DNA of 64,000 bases from Bin87 sp963666865 (GTDB lineage: Bacteria; Chloroflexota; Dehalococcoidia; Lucifugimonadales; UBA3495): positions 2,356,001 to 2,420,000 of the forward strand of contig OY763072.1 in NCBI GenBank assembly GCA_963666865.1, written 5' to 3'. Shown in pieces: positions 27,329-36,062 of the stretch. Each line of letters opens with the position of its first letter. Positions within the stretch are counted from its first letter, which is position 1. The position numbers were made by a program, and so were the translations under genes. Under the pieces are notes generated by a model that saw only the letters and a list, made by a program, of their open reading frames with translations, did no database searches and was not told the origin of the DNA.

Positions 27329-27528
27329 AGCCCGGCGACACTGTCCGGCTCAAAAAACCCCATCCCTGCGGTGGCTACGAGTGGCGCGTCAACCGGGTGG
27401 GCGGTGACATCGGGCTGCGCTGCCAGACCTGCGGACACAACATCATGGCCCCTCGGTTCCGTATCATCCGGCGCATCCGGGAGATTACCCGCCCCGAATC
27501 CTCCCCTTCAGAACGGAACGCCCCGTGA
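27298..27528 (+). CDS. DUF951 small protein
   Basis: A 76-residue protein of the DUF951 family, found mainly in Firmicutes and Chloroflexota. The pattern VRLKKPHPCGGYEW with LRCQTCGHNIM gives a CPx-type and a CxxC Cys set that could bind zinc or contact RNA; the fold is predicted to be an SH3-like small barrel, by inference. It starts inside the 3' end of pyrF (31-nt overlap), and its stop overlaps the GTG start of the MFS gene, so all three genes are coupled. Confidence 0.88.
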   Translation: MASEIKPSDLKPGDTVRLKKPHPCGGYEWRVNRVGGDIGLRCQTCGHNIMAPRFRIIRRIREITRPESSPSERNAP

Positions 27529-28799
27529 GAACAGCGTCCTGGCGGTCCTCCCTGGGCCGGCAGGGCCGTTATCGCGGGGTGTCTCTGCTGTGCCTTATCG
27601 TTGCCCTCAACAGCCTGGGCATGGGCATCATCTCCCCGGTTCTGCCTCTGTTCCTAGAGCAGGAATATGGCGTGACCGCGGCCGAAGTCGGCATCGCGGT
27701 TGGCTTGTTCGGCGTGGGCCGCCTGGTTACCAGCGTACCGGCCGGATACCTGGCGCAACGGTACGGCCGGCGGCGCGTCCTGGCCTTGGGCGCCGCCATC
27801 AACACGGCCGGCGCAGCCATGGTGTCGGTGTCGTTCAGCTACGTATGGCTGACCGGTTGGCGGTTCGTTTCGGGGTTCGGCGGCAGTATTTTCCTTACCG
27901 TCGCCACCATTTACCTCCGCGACGAGGCTGATGCTGAAACCCGGGGCCGCCTGCTCAGCCTGCAAGAGTTGAGCATACTGGCCGGACAGATTTTGGGGCC
28001 TCTGCTGGGCGGCTTTGTGGCCAGCATATTCGGGCTGCGCATCCCCCTGTTCGGCCAGGCCATACTGATGGCGGCCTCCCTTGTCATAATCGTCATGGCC
28101 CTTCCTGAATCGCGCTGGCGGGAAACCTCGTCAGAATCCCATCGCCGCGGAGTAGGGGCGACTGATGAGTCGCCCCTACCTGGCGCTCAACGGTCGCTCG
28201 TGACACCACAGCGCGGCGCCCTGTGGCGCCTTATCTTCAGTCCGGCGTTCGTCTTCGTGGGCCTCTTCGCGCTCATGATCGTGGCCAACCGACAGGGTGC
28301 CCGCTTGAGCGTCATGCCGCTGTTTGGTCGTCAGAAAGGGTTTGGACCCGATGACCTGGGACTGTGGCTCAGCGTCACCCATTTCCCCCAGTTCTTTACC
28401 ACCATGTTTTCCGGCTATCTGTCCGACCGCTTCGGACGCAAAACACCCATTCTGCCGTCCATCATATTGCTGTGCCTGGGTATCGCCGCCTTTGTGTGGG
28501 CCGGCAATCTGTGGCAACTGTTGTTATCGGGAGTTCTGCTCGGCCTGGGCGAAGGTTTGGGCAGCCCGGCCGGCACGGTGTTCTTCGCCGACATCGCTCC
28601 CCCCGGTTTGGAGGGCGTGACCATCGGGCTGCTGCGAACCTTCGGCGGAGTCGGCACCATTATCGGAGCCATGTCGCTGGGCGCGATAGCCGACGCCACC
28701 AGTTTCACCTGGTCCCTGTGGGTGGACGCGATTATCCTGGCGGCGTCGGGTATCGGGTTGTTGCTGTTTGTGCGTGAAACTTATCGACGGCGGGCGTGA
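27525..28799 (+). CDS. MFS transporter carrying an in-frame palindromic element
   Basis: A 424-residue 12-TM major facilitator. Motif A-like YLAQRYGRRRV follows TM2 and YLSDRFGRKTP follows TM8. The GTG start overlaps the upstream stop (GTGA). Residues 210-218 (VGATDESPL), in the central loop between TM6 and TM7, are encoded exactly by a family A palindrome, which this loop can tolerate. The palindrome keeps the frame open. Drug or small-metabolite export is likely (DHA1-like), but the substrate is unknown. Confidence 0.88.
   Translation: MRTASWRSSLGRQGRYRGVSLLCLIVALNSLGMGIISPVLPLFLEQEYGVTAAEVGIAVGLFGVGRLVTSVPAGYLAQRYGRRRVLALGAAINTAGAAMVSVSFSYVWLTGWRFVSGFGGSIFLTVATIYLRDEADAETRGRLLSLQELSILAGQILGPLLGGFVASIFGLRIPLFGQAILMAASLVIIVMALPESRWRETSSESHRRGVGATDESPLPGAQRSLVTPQRGALWRLIFSPAFVFVGLFALMIVANRQGARLSVMPLFGRQKGFGPDDLGLWLSVTHFPQFFTTMFSGYLSDRFGRKTPILPSIILLCLGIAAFVWAGNLWQLLLSGVLLGLGEGLGSPAGTVFFADIAPPGLEGVTIGLLRTFGGVGTIIGAMSLGAIADATSFTWSLWVDAIILAASGIGLLLFVRETYRRRA
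28152..28179. repeat. 28-bp palindrome, family A, inside a coding sequence
   Basis: Arms GTAGGGGCG/CGCCCCTAC with core ACTGATGAGT: a 12-bp perfect stem around GATG. It lies within the MFS gene at codons 210-218 and is read in frame 1. Confidence 0.95.
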
Positions 28800-28821
28800 T
28801 CGTCTGATGATTCTCCATCGG

Positions 28822-30168
28822 TTACGAATCCCCCGCCACTCCGGCGGGTTCCGCCAGCGTCGCCGGGTGGGACACTCGCACCTTCAGGAGCAGCGCCCCG
28901 CCGATGATAAACAGCAATGCGCTGGCTCCCAACAGCGCGGTGTATCCGAACCCCGGCCCGAACCACACCGCGACCAGATCGGGAAGGGGACCGATAGCTT
29001 TGGCGCCGGCAGCGCCGAACAGGGTGCCCAGATTGACCACTCCCATGTGCTGCGCCTCGCGGCCCGGGGCTCCCAGGTCATTGGCCATGGCCCAGTGAGT
29101 TGTCAGGATGATCCCCACCGCTCCGCCGATCACGCTGGCGACAACCACCGCCAGCAAATAGGTGCTGACCCACATCATCGCGACGGTGGACAACAACGCC
29201 ACGACCGTTCCGAAGGCCAGAATCGGCTTCCGACCAATGCGATCCGACAGCCACCCCGAAGGGTAGGTGGTCAAAATCAGCATTCCACCGATCCCGATTA
29301 TGGCCACGCCCAGGGCTTGCGCCGGATTCTCCACCTGCACCTTGTCGCGGAGGAAAAACAGCCCATACGTGGTGAAGATGACGATGGCGCCGATGAAAGC
29401 GCTGCGAGAGGCCACGAACCAGGGCAGGTCGGCGTGGAGACGGGCCATGTTGGCCGTTTCGGGGAAAGCCATGGCGGCGCGGTGAAACGCTGCCGCCGTC
29501 ACCCCGCCGGTATCGCGCATACGCTTGTATATGGTGGTGGAGCTGACGCTTGCCGTCACGATTATCGCCCCGCCGAATAACGCCAGCGTGAACCAAAGCC
29601 ACTGGGCGTGGTCCGGCCACGAATAGTGACCTATCATGAGCGCGGTCAGACACAAAATGCTGGCCCCGCCCAGCGCCTCCATCAAAGTTTTTATGGATGC
29701 CGCCACGCCCACGCGGTTCGCCGGCACTAACTCCCGTATGCTCGCCAGGTAGGGCGAGTACGCAATCCCGGAGTTCGTCTGGATGAAGAGCCACACCACC
29801 AACAGGCTGGTGTAGGTCAACGGCATGGCGAGAGCGCCCAGGGCGACCGTGATGCAGACGCCGCCCCACAGCATATAGGGCAATCGCCGGCCCAGCCGTG
29901 ACCGGGTCCGATCACTGGCCCAACCGACCGGCACCTGGACTAGGGCTGCCGCCAGCAGACCAGCCAAGCCAACCACTCCCAGGAGCGTGTTCTTGGCCGC
30001 CTCCGGAGCGACCTCCAGCACCAGGATCGGCAACACCGCGGTATCCATCGCCAGCACGAAGCCGGCCAGGCCAAAGCTGTATGCATTCAGGCGCACCAGC
30101 GCCCATTTCCCCCAGACAAACCCGGGCGACGCTGACGCCGACTGAGTTGTGTAACTGTATGCGTTCAT
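28822..30168 (-). CDS. MFS transporter, GPH/SLC45-like
   Basis: A 448-residue 12-TM transporter. The pattern VPVGWASDRTRSRLGRRLPYMLWG after TM2 is typical of the GPH/SLC45-like sugar:cation symporter branch, and GWLSDRIGRKPIL repeats it in the second half. The ATG at 30168 is chosen; a frame extending to 30342 would add 58 hydrophilic residues not typical of the family. It is divergent from the BtuF-like gene and convergent with the MFS at 27525. The substrate is unknown. Confidence 0.85.
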   Translation of the reverse strand: MNAYSYTTQSASASPGFVWGKWALVRLNAYSFGLAGFVLAMDTAVLPILVLEVAPEAAKNTLLGVVGLAGLLAAALVQVPVGWASDRTRSRLGRRLPYMLWGGVCITVALGALAMPLTYTSLLVVWLFIQTNSGIAYSPYLASIRELVPANRVGVAASIKTLMEALGGASILCLTALMIGHYSWPDHAQWLWFTLALFGGAIIVTASVSSTTIYKRMRDTGGVTAAAFHRAAMAFPETANMARLHADLPWFVASRSAFIGAIVIFTTYGLFFLRDKVQVENPAQALGVAIIGIGGMLILTTYPSGWLSDRIGRKPILAFGTVVALLSTVAMMWVSTYLLAVVVASVIGGAVGIILTTHWAMANDLGAPGREAQHMGVVNLGTLFGAAGAKAIGPLPDLVAVWFGPGFGYTALLGASALLFIIGGALLLKVRVSHPATLAEPAGVAGDS

Positions 30169-30271
30169 GGTGGCCCGGTATGAATACGCTGGGGTCTGAA
30201 ATCGGTATCTATCTTTGCATATGCTACAATGCGTGCGCCGGACTATCAATCTGACGGCACAGGAACGCGCC

Positions 30272-31324
30272 GTGCGTATTTGTTCGCTCCTCCCCAGCGG
30301 AACCGAGATACTGTTTGCCTTAGGGTTGGGCGAACAGATCATCGGAGTAACCGACCTTTGTGACTATCCTCCGGGCGCAAAGGATATCCGTGTCGTCTGT
30401 CGGAGCCGCATCGACTCGTCGGTGATGTCCAGTGAGGAAGTGGAGGCCGAGATGCACCGCATCCTCTCGGCCGGCGAAAGCCCGTATGATCTGGACGTTG
30501 CATGGCTCAACCAGGCAGCGCCCGACTTGGTCCTCACCCAGGACCTGTGCTATTTCTGCGAGGTTGACGCGGGAACGGTCCGCAAGGCCGTGGATCCGAT
30601 ACCGGACCCTCCCCAGGTCCTGAACTTGAACCCTCGCACCCTGGACGAAATCCTGGATAGTTTCCTTGAAGTCGGAGCAGCCTGCGGGGTGTCGCGGCGA
30701 GCCGTCGCGCTGGTGTCCCAATTGCGCGAACGCATCGACGCCGTGGAATGTGAAGTCCGGGGATCCCAGACCCGACCAACTGTCTTCTCCCTGGAAGGGG
30801 TGAACCCGCTTGTAATCGGAGGCCACTGGGTCACGGACCTGGTGACCAGAGCGGGAGGAATCCTGCCGGAGCGATTCACTCCTGGGTGCGCGGCGGAGCG
30901 TATCCAGTGGAGTGAAGTGGTTGCAGCGCAACCGGAGAAGCTCTTCATCGACTTGTGCTCGTCCGACCTGGCGCGCAGCGTCCGGGAAATCCCGTGGTTG
31001 GCATCACAACCCGGATGGGAGGACCTGCCCGCGGTCCGCGCCGGGGAGGTATATCTCATCGATCACAGCACCCTTAGCCGGCCGAGTCCCCGGGTGGTGA
31101 GCGGGCTGGAATTATTGGCTCAACTTACTCATCCCGACCTTTTCTCAGAACATATCCCCGCTGGGGCCGTGCTCAAGTTGGATCCAACCGTCGCGGCGAG
31201 TGCGGAACCGGAACACATCGGCGACGCCTTTCGACCCTGGCCACAGTCCAAAATTGGGCGGCGCCCCAACGGATCCGCCCCAATACCGGCCACGGTTGGC
31301 ATTAGTGATACTGGCCGGGTATAA
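30272..31324 (+). CDS. BtuF-like cobalamin-binding protein without signal peptide
   Basis: A 350-residue protein of the vitamin B12/iron-chelate binding fold. It begins directly at RICSLLPSGTEILFALGLG, the first strand of BtuF, with no leader. GVTDLCDYPPGA and VLTQDLCYFCEVDAG match a cobalamin-binding subgroup of COG0614 seen in Deinococcus and Chloroflexota. The GTG at 30272 follows AGGAA by 7 nt; a start at 30215 would not give a signal peptide either. Lacking export signals and a BtuCD neighbour, it may act in the cytoplasm. A flavin reductase follows by 31 nt. Confidence 0.82.
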   Translation: MRICSLLPSGTEILFALGLGEQIIGVTDLCDYPPGAKDIRVVCRSRIDSSVMSSEEVEAEMHRILSAGESPYDLDVAWLNQAAPDLVLTQDLCYFCEVDAGTVRKAVDPIPDPPQVLNLNPRTLDEILDSFLEVGAACGVSRRAVALVSQLRERIDAVECEVRGSQTRPTVFSLEGVNPLVIGGHWVTDLVTRAGGILPERFTPGCAAERIQWSEVVAAQPEKLFIDLCSSDLARSVREIPWLASQPGWEDLPAVRAGEVYLIDHSTLSRPSPRVVSGLELLAQLTHPDLFSEHIPAGAVLKLDPTVAASAEPEHIGDAFRPWPQSKIGRRPNGSAPIPATVGISDTGRV

Positions 31325-31355
31325 TCATCACCAACTTTTCGGGGGTAAGCGCGCA

Positions 31356-31844
31356 GTGGTCAGTTCAGATGATTTTCGTCATGCCATGGCAAAGTTCGCA
31401 ACCGGCGTTACGGTCATCACCACGTTGGATCCGTCGGGAAATCCCCATGCGATGACGGCCAACGCTTTTACGTCGGTCTGCCTGGAACCGCCCACACTTC
31501 TGGTATGCGTCGCCCACAATACCATCACCTACGGGTACGTGGAGGAGCAGAAGCGGATCGGCGTGAACGTCCTGCGCGAAGAGCAGGAAGAATTGGGGAT
31601 GTACTTCGCCCGACGGCCGGAGCAACGGGTGGGCAACCCGGAGTATTCTTACACCATGGGCGAACACGACGTGCCCGAACTCGACGGCTCCATGGTCTTT
31701 TTCAACTGCGACATCGTAGGCTCCCACGTGTACGGCGATCACACCATCTACGTGGGAGAGGTCAAGCAGATGAAGCAGAGCGGGGACGACGCCAATCCTC
31801 TGATGTTCTACGACAGTCACTGGTATCACCCGGCCCACGAATAA
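31356..31844 (+). CDS. Flavin reductase family protein
   Basis: A 162-residue FMN-binding split-barrel protein of the flavin reductase group (HpaC/DIM6-like). Landmarks are FRHAMAKFATGVTVITT, MTANAFTSVCLEPPTLLVCV and GVNVLREEQEELGMYFAR. Such enzymes reduce FMN with NAD(P)H and pass it to an oxygenase or another acceptor. A GTG at 31356 with GGGGG upstream is the likely start; an ATG at 31384 is in another frame. No oxygenase partner is adjacent. Its neighbour is a cobalamin-binding protein, so a role in reducing cobalamin is possible but unproven. Confidence 0.85.
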   Translation: MVSSDDFRHAMAKFATGVTVITTLDPSGNPHAMTANAFTSVCLEPPTLLVCVAHNTITYGYVEEQKRIGVNVLREEQEELGMYFARRPEQRVGNPEYSYTMGEHDVPELDGSMVFFNCDIVGSHVYGDHTIYVGEVKQMKQSGDDANPLMFYDSHWYHPAHE

Positions 31845-31970
31845 TACCAACCCGTGATTGGCAGGTTGCCGAGTACATTGGTAGGGTGCGCTCCCGTCTC
31901 ATCTTGGCGCGAGAATTGACGTCTGGTTCCACTGGTGCGGCGACGACCAACCGTCGCCAACCCTGCTCGG

Positions 31971-31999
31971 TTGTCAGTACCGCCGGCCTCTGGCACAAT
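31971..31999 (+). promoter_or_regulatory. Putative promoter of thrC operon
   Basis: TTGTCA (31971-31976, five of six) and CACAAT (31994-31999, four of six) with a 17-bp spacer. This leaves a leader of about 75 nt before the GTG of thrC. No riboswitch structure was recognised. Confidence 0.45.
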
Positions 32000-32080
32000 A
32001 GTAGGCCACGTTGCCGATCAGAGCCTTACGCTGTGGTCCGGTAGCAAGCCATCAACCCACACCAACGGAGGTATTTTCCG

Positions 32081-33370
32081 GTGGCGTTTGTCAAAGGATT
32101 GAAGTGTCGGGAATGCGGCCGGGAATACCCGGGCGAACCCCTGAACGTCTGCGACTTCTGTTTCGGCCCCCTGGAAGTCATTTACGACTACGTGACCATC
32201 TCGGAGGTCATCGACCATCAGCGTATCGCCGACGGCCCCCTGAGCATCTGGCGTTACCAGGATTTGCTGCCGGCCAACGCAGATGATCCGGTGGACATCA
32301 TGGCCGGATATACCCCGCTGCTCAAGGCCAAAAACCTGGGCAAACGCCTCGGTTTGAACAACCTTTACATCAAGAACGACAGCGTAAATCCCTCTTTTTC
32401 GTTCAAGGACCGCGTGGTATCGGTGGCAGCCACCAAAGCGGTCGAGTTTGGCTACGACACGCTGGCCTGCGCCAGCACCGGCAATTTGGCGTGCAGCGTG
32501 GCCGCCCACGCCGCCCGGGCCGGCGTTGACGCAGTGGTATTCATTCCCGCCGACCTCGAGCGGGGCAAGGTTATCGGCGCGGCAGTGTACAACCCCACAT
32601 TGGTCGCGGTGGAAGGCACCTACGACGAGGTCAACCGCCTGTGCAGCGAGGTCAGCGACAACTACCATTGGGCCTTCGTCAACATCAACATGAGACCCTA
32701 CTATGCCGAGGGCAGCAAAACCCTGGGCTACGAGGTTGCCGAGCAACTGGGCTGGCGGGTTCCCGATCACGTGATTGTCCCCTCGGCGTCCGGCGCCATG
32801 TTCACCAAGATTTGGAAAGGGTTTAACGAATTGGCGTGTCTGGGGTTGTTGGACGACGTTGACCCCATCCCCTTCGGCGCCGACCAAAACACCGTGCATC
32901 ATCCCGCGGTCACCACACGGATGCACATGGCACAGGCCGCCGGTTGTTGTCCTATCGTAACCGCGTGGGAGAACCACCAGAACCAGATCAGGCCAGTTCG
33001 ACCCGACAGCATCGCCAAATCTCTCGCCATCGGTAATCCCGCCGATGGGATCTACGCTCTCCGGGTGATCCGGGAGTCTGATGGCAGCGGCTACGCCGTG
33101 CCGGAGAATCGGGTGGTGGAAGGCATCAAACTTTTAGCCGAAACGGAAGGGATCTTCACCGAGACCGCCGGCGGCGTGACTGTCTCCACGCTGAAATACC
33201 TGGCGGAAACCGGCGCTATCGGCGCCGACGAACTTACCGTGGCCTACATCACCGGCAACGGTCTCAAGACGCAGGAAGCCGTGGAGGAAGTGGTCAACCC
33301 CCTGTTGGTGAAACCGATGATGGGCTCCTTCGAGGCCGCGTTGGAAAACCGTCTGGCCGCCCGCGCTTAG
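32081..33370 (+). CDS. thrC: Threonine synthase
   Basis: A 429-residue fold-type II PLP enzyme that converts O-phosphohomoserine to threonine. The N-terminus has a small zinc-ribbon-like part (CRECG and CDFC). Lys109 in NPSFSFKDR binds PLP; the phosphate-binding ASTGNLACSVAAHAARAG follows. It is the long prokaryotic form without the extra C-terminal domain. The GTG has GGAGG 8 nt upstream. It leads an operon with a NIL-domain protein (7 nt away) and a MoaD-like sulfur carrier, which raises the possibility of a sulfur-transfer side role. Confidence 0.93.
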   Translation: MAFVKGLKCRECGREYPGEPLNVCDFCFGPLEVIYDYVTISEVIDHQRIADGPLSIWRYQDLLPANADDPVDIMAGYTPLLKAKNLGKRLGLNNLYIKNDSVNPSFSFKDRVVSVAATKAVEFGYDTLACASTGNLACSVAAHAARAGVDAVVFIPADLERGKVIGAAVYNPTLVAVEGTYDEVNRLCSEVSDNYHWAFVNINMRPYYAEGSKTLGYEVAEQLGWRVPDHVIVPSASGAMFTKIWKGFNELACLGLLDDVDPIPFGADQNTVHHPAVTTRMHMAQAAGCCPIVTAWENHQNQIRPVRPDSIAKSLAIGNPADGIYALRVIRESDGSGYAVPENRVVEGIKLLAETEGIFTETAGGVTVSTLKYLAETGAIGADELTVAYITGNGLKTQEAVEEVVNPLLVKPMMGSFEAALENRLAARA

Positions 33371-33376
33371 GAAAAC

Positions 33377-33619
33377 ATGGCTAACCAACGAGTGCGGTTC
33401 ACTTTTTCATCAGACCTGGTGAAGGAACCGGTAATCTATCGAATGGGCCGCGATTTTGACGTGGTCACCAACATCCGCCGCGCCGACGTGCGCGCCGACG
33501 TCGGTTGGGTGGTGCTCGAGTTGGAAGGCGCTGAAGCAGACATCCAGCGGGGGCTGGCGTGGGTGAGTGATCTCGGAGTCCGCGTCGATCCCATCGCCGG
33601 CGACGTCATCGAAGGTTAG
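33377..33619 (+). CDS. NIL-domain protein
   Basis: An 80-residue ferredoxin-like-fold protein of the NIL family (named after the C-terminal domain of methionine ABC ATPases). Match regions are VRFTFSSDLVKEPVIYRMGRDFDVV and RADVRADVGWVVLELEG. Stand-alone NIL proteins occur next to homocysteine and sulfur genes in anaerobes. It begins 6 nt after thrC and precedes a MoaD-like gene by 91 bp. Ligand unknown; S-containing amino acid binding is a reasonable guess. Confidence 0.85.
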   Translation: MANQRVRFTFSSDLVKEPVIYRMGRDFDVVTNIRRADVRADVGWVVLELEGAEADIQRGLAWVSDLGVRVDPIAGDVIEG

Positions 33620-33710
33620 CGCCGGCCACGAATCGAAGTCATCTTACCTTCTGAAACCATGCCATTGCGCACCGAGCGCGGCAATCCAGCATCTCGAAGA
33701 GGAGTTTCCC

Positions 33711-33986
33711 ATGGGCGTTACGGTACGCATCCCCACACCGCTGCGACGCATGACCGGCGGAGCCGACAAGGTCGAACTGGAAGTGGCCGACCTGTCCCAG
33801 ATGATTGACCAACTGGAAGACGACTATCCCGGTTTCAAAGAGCGCCTGCTGGACGAAGAAGGTGAACTGCGCTACTTCGTCAACATCTACGTCAACGGAG
33901 AAGACATCCGTTTCGACCAGGGGCTGCGTACCGCCATCAAGTCGGGTGATGAGGTCAGCATAGTGCCGGCCGTGGCCGGCGGCTGA
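33711..33986 (+). CDS. MoaD/ThiS-family sulfur carrier
   Basis: A 91-residue ubiquitin-fold protein ending in the Gly-Gly needed for thiocarboxylation (VPAVAGG). Family motifs are VRIPTPLR, YFVNIYVNGEDI and GDEVSIVPAVAGG. The start at 33711 has GAGGAG upstream; the earlier in-frame codons are not family-like. It is not near moaE or thi genes, and its place behind thrC and a NIL gene resembles an amino-acid sulfur pathway as with CysO. A terminator follows at 34016. Confidence 0.9.
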   Translation: MGVTVRIPTPLRRMTGGADKVELEVADLSQMIDQLEDDYPGFKERLLDEEGELRYFVNIYVNGEDIRFDQGLRTAIKSGDEVSIVPAVAGG

Positions 33987-34015
33987 CGCGACCCGAGCGA
34001 GAGTGGTCGGCATTG

Positions 34016-34053
34016 CCCGCTCGCCCCGGAGACGGGCGAGGCGGGTCTTTTCG
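34016..34053 (+). terminator. Rho-independent terminator of thrC operon
   Basis: GC-rich stem (CCCGC-TCGCCC with GGGCGAGGCGGG, one bulge) and 7-nt loop, followed by TCTTTT. It ends the thrC-NIL-moaD transcript directly before the convergent ABC gene. Confidence 0.75.
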
Positions 34054-35067
34054 TCAGTACAAGTGGCAGGCTACCTGGTGAACCGGCGACAATTGCCTCG
34101 TCTCCGGATCAATCGTCGAGCATTGATCCATCGCCATGGGGCAGCGCGGGTGGAAGTGGCACCCGCTGGGCGGGTTCAGCGGCGAGGGTACTTCACCGGA
34201 AATCACCATTTCCTCCCGTTCCATGTCGGGATGCGAAGGCAATGAAGCGGCGATCAATGCCTTCGTGTAGGGGTGATTGGGGTTGGCGAACAGTTCCCGC
34301 GTCGGCGCTTCCTCCACCATTCGCCCCAGGTACATCACGCCCACCTGGTGGCTCATGTAACGAACCGTCGCCAGGTTGTGCGCGATGAGGAGATAGCTGA
34401 CGCCGTATTGGTCCTGCAGCTCCCGGAGCAGGTTCATAATCTGGGCGCGGATGGACACGTCCAACGCCGACACTGGCTCATCCAGCACGATGAGCTTGGG
34501 GCGCAGGGACAACGCCCGGGCAATGGCGATCCGTTGGCGCTGTCCGCCACTGAATTCGTGCGGGAAGTAATCGCCCTGGGCCTGGCGCAGGCCCACGTCG
34601 CGCAAAAGCGTTTCCAGTTGCTCCTGGGCTTCGTGCTTGCCCATCGGGTGATTGGTCAGCAACGGTTCCATGATGATGGAACCGACGCGCATCCTGGGGT
34701 TCAGTGAGCTCCAGGGGTCCTGGAACACCGCCTGCACCGAGGCCCGGTATTCCCGTCGGTCTGCGTTGGTGAACTGCCGGGTATCCTTGCCGTTGAACTT
34801 CATCACCCCTTCGGTCGGCGTTTCTACCTGCAGCACCATGCGCGCCGTCGTGGTTTTTCCGCAACCGGACTCGCCAACCAGACTGTACGTCTCACCCTCC
34901 CGGATGCGGAAGGAAACGCCGTCCACCGCTTTGACCTGACCCATGGCGCGACGCATGATAACGCCTTTGGTGATAGGGAAATACTTGCGGATATTCTCCA
35001 ACTCGATAATGCCGTCGCCGTTGTTGTCGGCGGCATTGGTGTCGGGTCGGGTTGCTGCCTGGGTCAT
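34054..35067 (-). CDS. Oligopeptide/dipeptide ABC transporter ATPase (OppF/DppF-like)
   Basis: A 337-residue ATPase. Walker A GESGCGKTT, signature SGGQRQR, Walker B LIVLDEPVSALD and the His switch (AHN) are present. The C-terminal oligopeptide/dipeptide domain has GCHFHPRCPMAMDQC, whose Cys residues may bind an iron-sulfur cluster in this family. The start overlaps the OppD-like stop by one base (TGATG). Its permeases and binding protein are not in the window, so the pair depends on partners elsewhere. Confidence 0.92.
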   Translation of the reverse strand: MTQAATRPDTNAADNNGDGIIELENIRKYFPITKGVIMRRAMGQVKAVDGVSFRIREGETYSLVGESGCGKTTTARMVLQVETPTEGVMKFNGKDTRQFTNADRREYRASVQAVFQDPWSSLNPRMRVGSIIMEPLLTNHPMGKHEAQEQLETLLRDVGLRQAQGDYFPHEFSGGQRQRIAIARALSLRPKLIVLDEPVSALDVSIRAQIMNLLRELQDQYGVSYLLIAHNLATVRYMSHQVGVMYLGRMVEEAPTRELFANPNHPYTKALIAASLPSHPDMEREEMVISGEVPSPLNPPSGCHFHPRCPMAMDQCSTIDPETRQLSPVHQVACHLY

Positions 35068-36062
35068 CAGCGGGCCTCCTCGGTCAGGCGCCAACAGGTC
35101 GCCATGTGCCGCGTTCCCACCTCAACGATTGGAGGGAACTCGTCCCGACACCGGTCAAAGACGTAGGGGCAACGGTCTGCAAAGGTGCAACCCGGCGGCA
35201 AATCGTCCAAAGCCGGCGGTTGCCCTTCTATGGAGTACAGGAAATCCACGTCCTCGTCCACGTTGGGCACCGAACGCATCAGGGCTTCGGTGTAGGGGTG
35301 TTGGGGATTGTTGAACAACTCCCGCACGTCCGCAATCTCGGCCATGCGTCCCGCGTACATGACCGCCACCCGGTCGCACATTTTGGCGACGATGCCAAAG
35401 TCGTGCGTAATGAAGATGATGGCCATGCCCGTTTCTTCCTGCAACTCTTTGAGCAAGGCCAGGTACTGATACTGGATGGTGGCGTCCAGTGACGTGGTGG
35501 CCTCGTCGGCGATCAGGACGTTGGGCGATCCGGCTACCGCGATGGCTCCCACTACCCGTTGGCGCATCCCGCCGGACATCTGGTGAGGGAAGTTGGCGAA
35601 ACGCGAATCAGCCGCCGGAATTTTCACCTTTTCCAGCAACTCAATCGCGCGAGCGCGCAGGCTGGAACTGCGGCTTTCATCACTCTGCCTCAGCGTCTCA
35701 ATCACCTGATTGCCAACAGTGTACACGGGATTCAATGAGGTCATCGGATCCTGCAGGATCATGCAGATTTCCTTGCCGCGTATCGCTCGCATTTCGGCGG
35801 CGGACTTCTGCAACAGATCTTCGCCGTTGTACAGGATCTGTCCGCCCACCGTCCTTCCCGCCGGGCCCGGCACCAAGCCCATGATGGACAGCGCCGTCAT
35901 GCTCTTGCCCGAACCGGATTCTCCCACGACCCCCAGCGTCTCGCCTGGATACAGCTCAAAGCTCACGCCGTCCACGGCCTTGACGGTTCCGGTACGGGTG
36001 AAAAAGTACGTCTGGAGGTCTTTTACCTCCAATATGGGCCTTGTAGCGGCGGCGGTAGTCAA
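35067..36062 (-). CDS. Oligopeptide/dipeptide ABC transporter ATPase (OppD/DppD-like)
   Basis: A 331-residue ATPase with Walker A GESGSGKSM, signature MSGGMRQR, Walker B VLIADEATTSLD and the C-terminal Cys-rich domain (PPGCTFADRCPYVFDRC). The start codon is TTG at 36062, with GGAGGAG upstream. Downstream it is coupled to the OppF-like gene. The usual operon order would place permeases or a binding protein upstream, but there a hicBA module is found, so the transporter operon looks split. Confidence 0.92.
   Translation of the reverse strand: MTTAAATRPILEVKDLQTYFFTRTGTVKAVDGVSFELYPGETLGVVGESGSGKSMTALSIMGLVPGPAGRTVGGQILYNGEDLLQKSAAEMRAIRGKEICMILQDPMTSLNPVYTVGNQVIETLRQSDESRSSSLRARAIELLEKVKIPAADSRFANFPHQMSGGMRQRVVGAIAVAGSPNVLIADEATTSLDATIQYQYLALLKELQEETGMAIIFITHDFGIVAKMCDRVAVMYAGRMAEIADVRELFNNPQHPYTEALMRSVPNVDEDVDFLYSIEGQPPALDDLPPGCTFADRCPYVFDRCRDEFPPIVEVGTRHMATCWRLTEEAR

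Noticed and set aside
35160..35185. A partial GTAGGGGCA match inside the OppD-like gene
   Set aside because: It encodes the ordinary family residues CPYVFDRC and has no second arm, so it is chance similarity, not a repeat copy.
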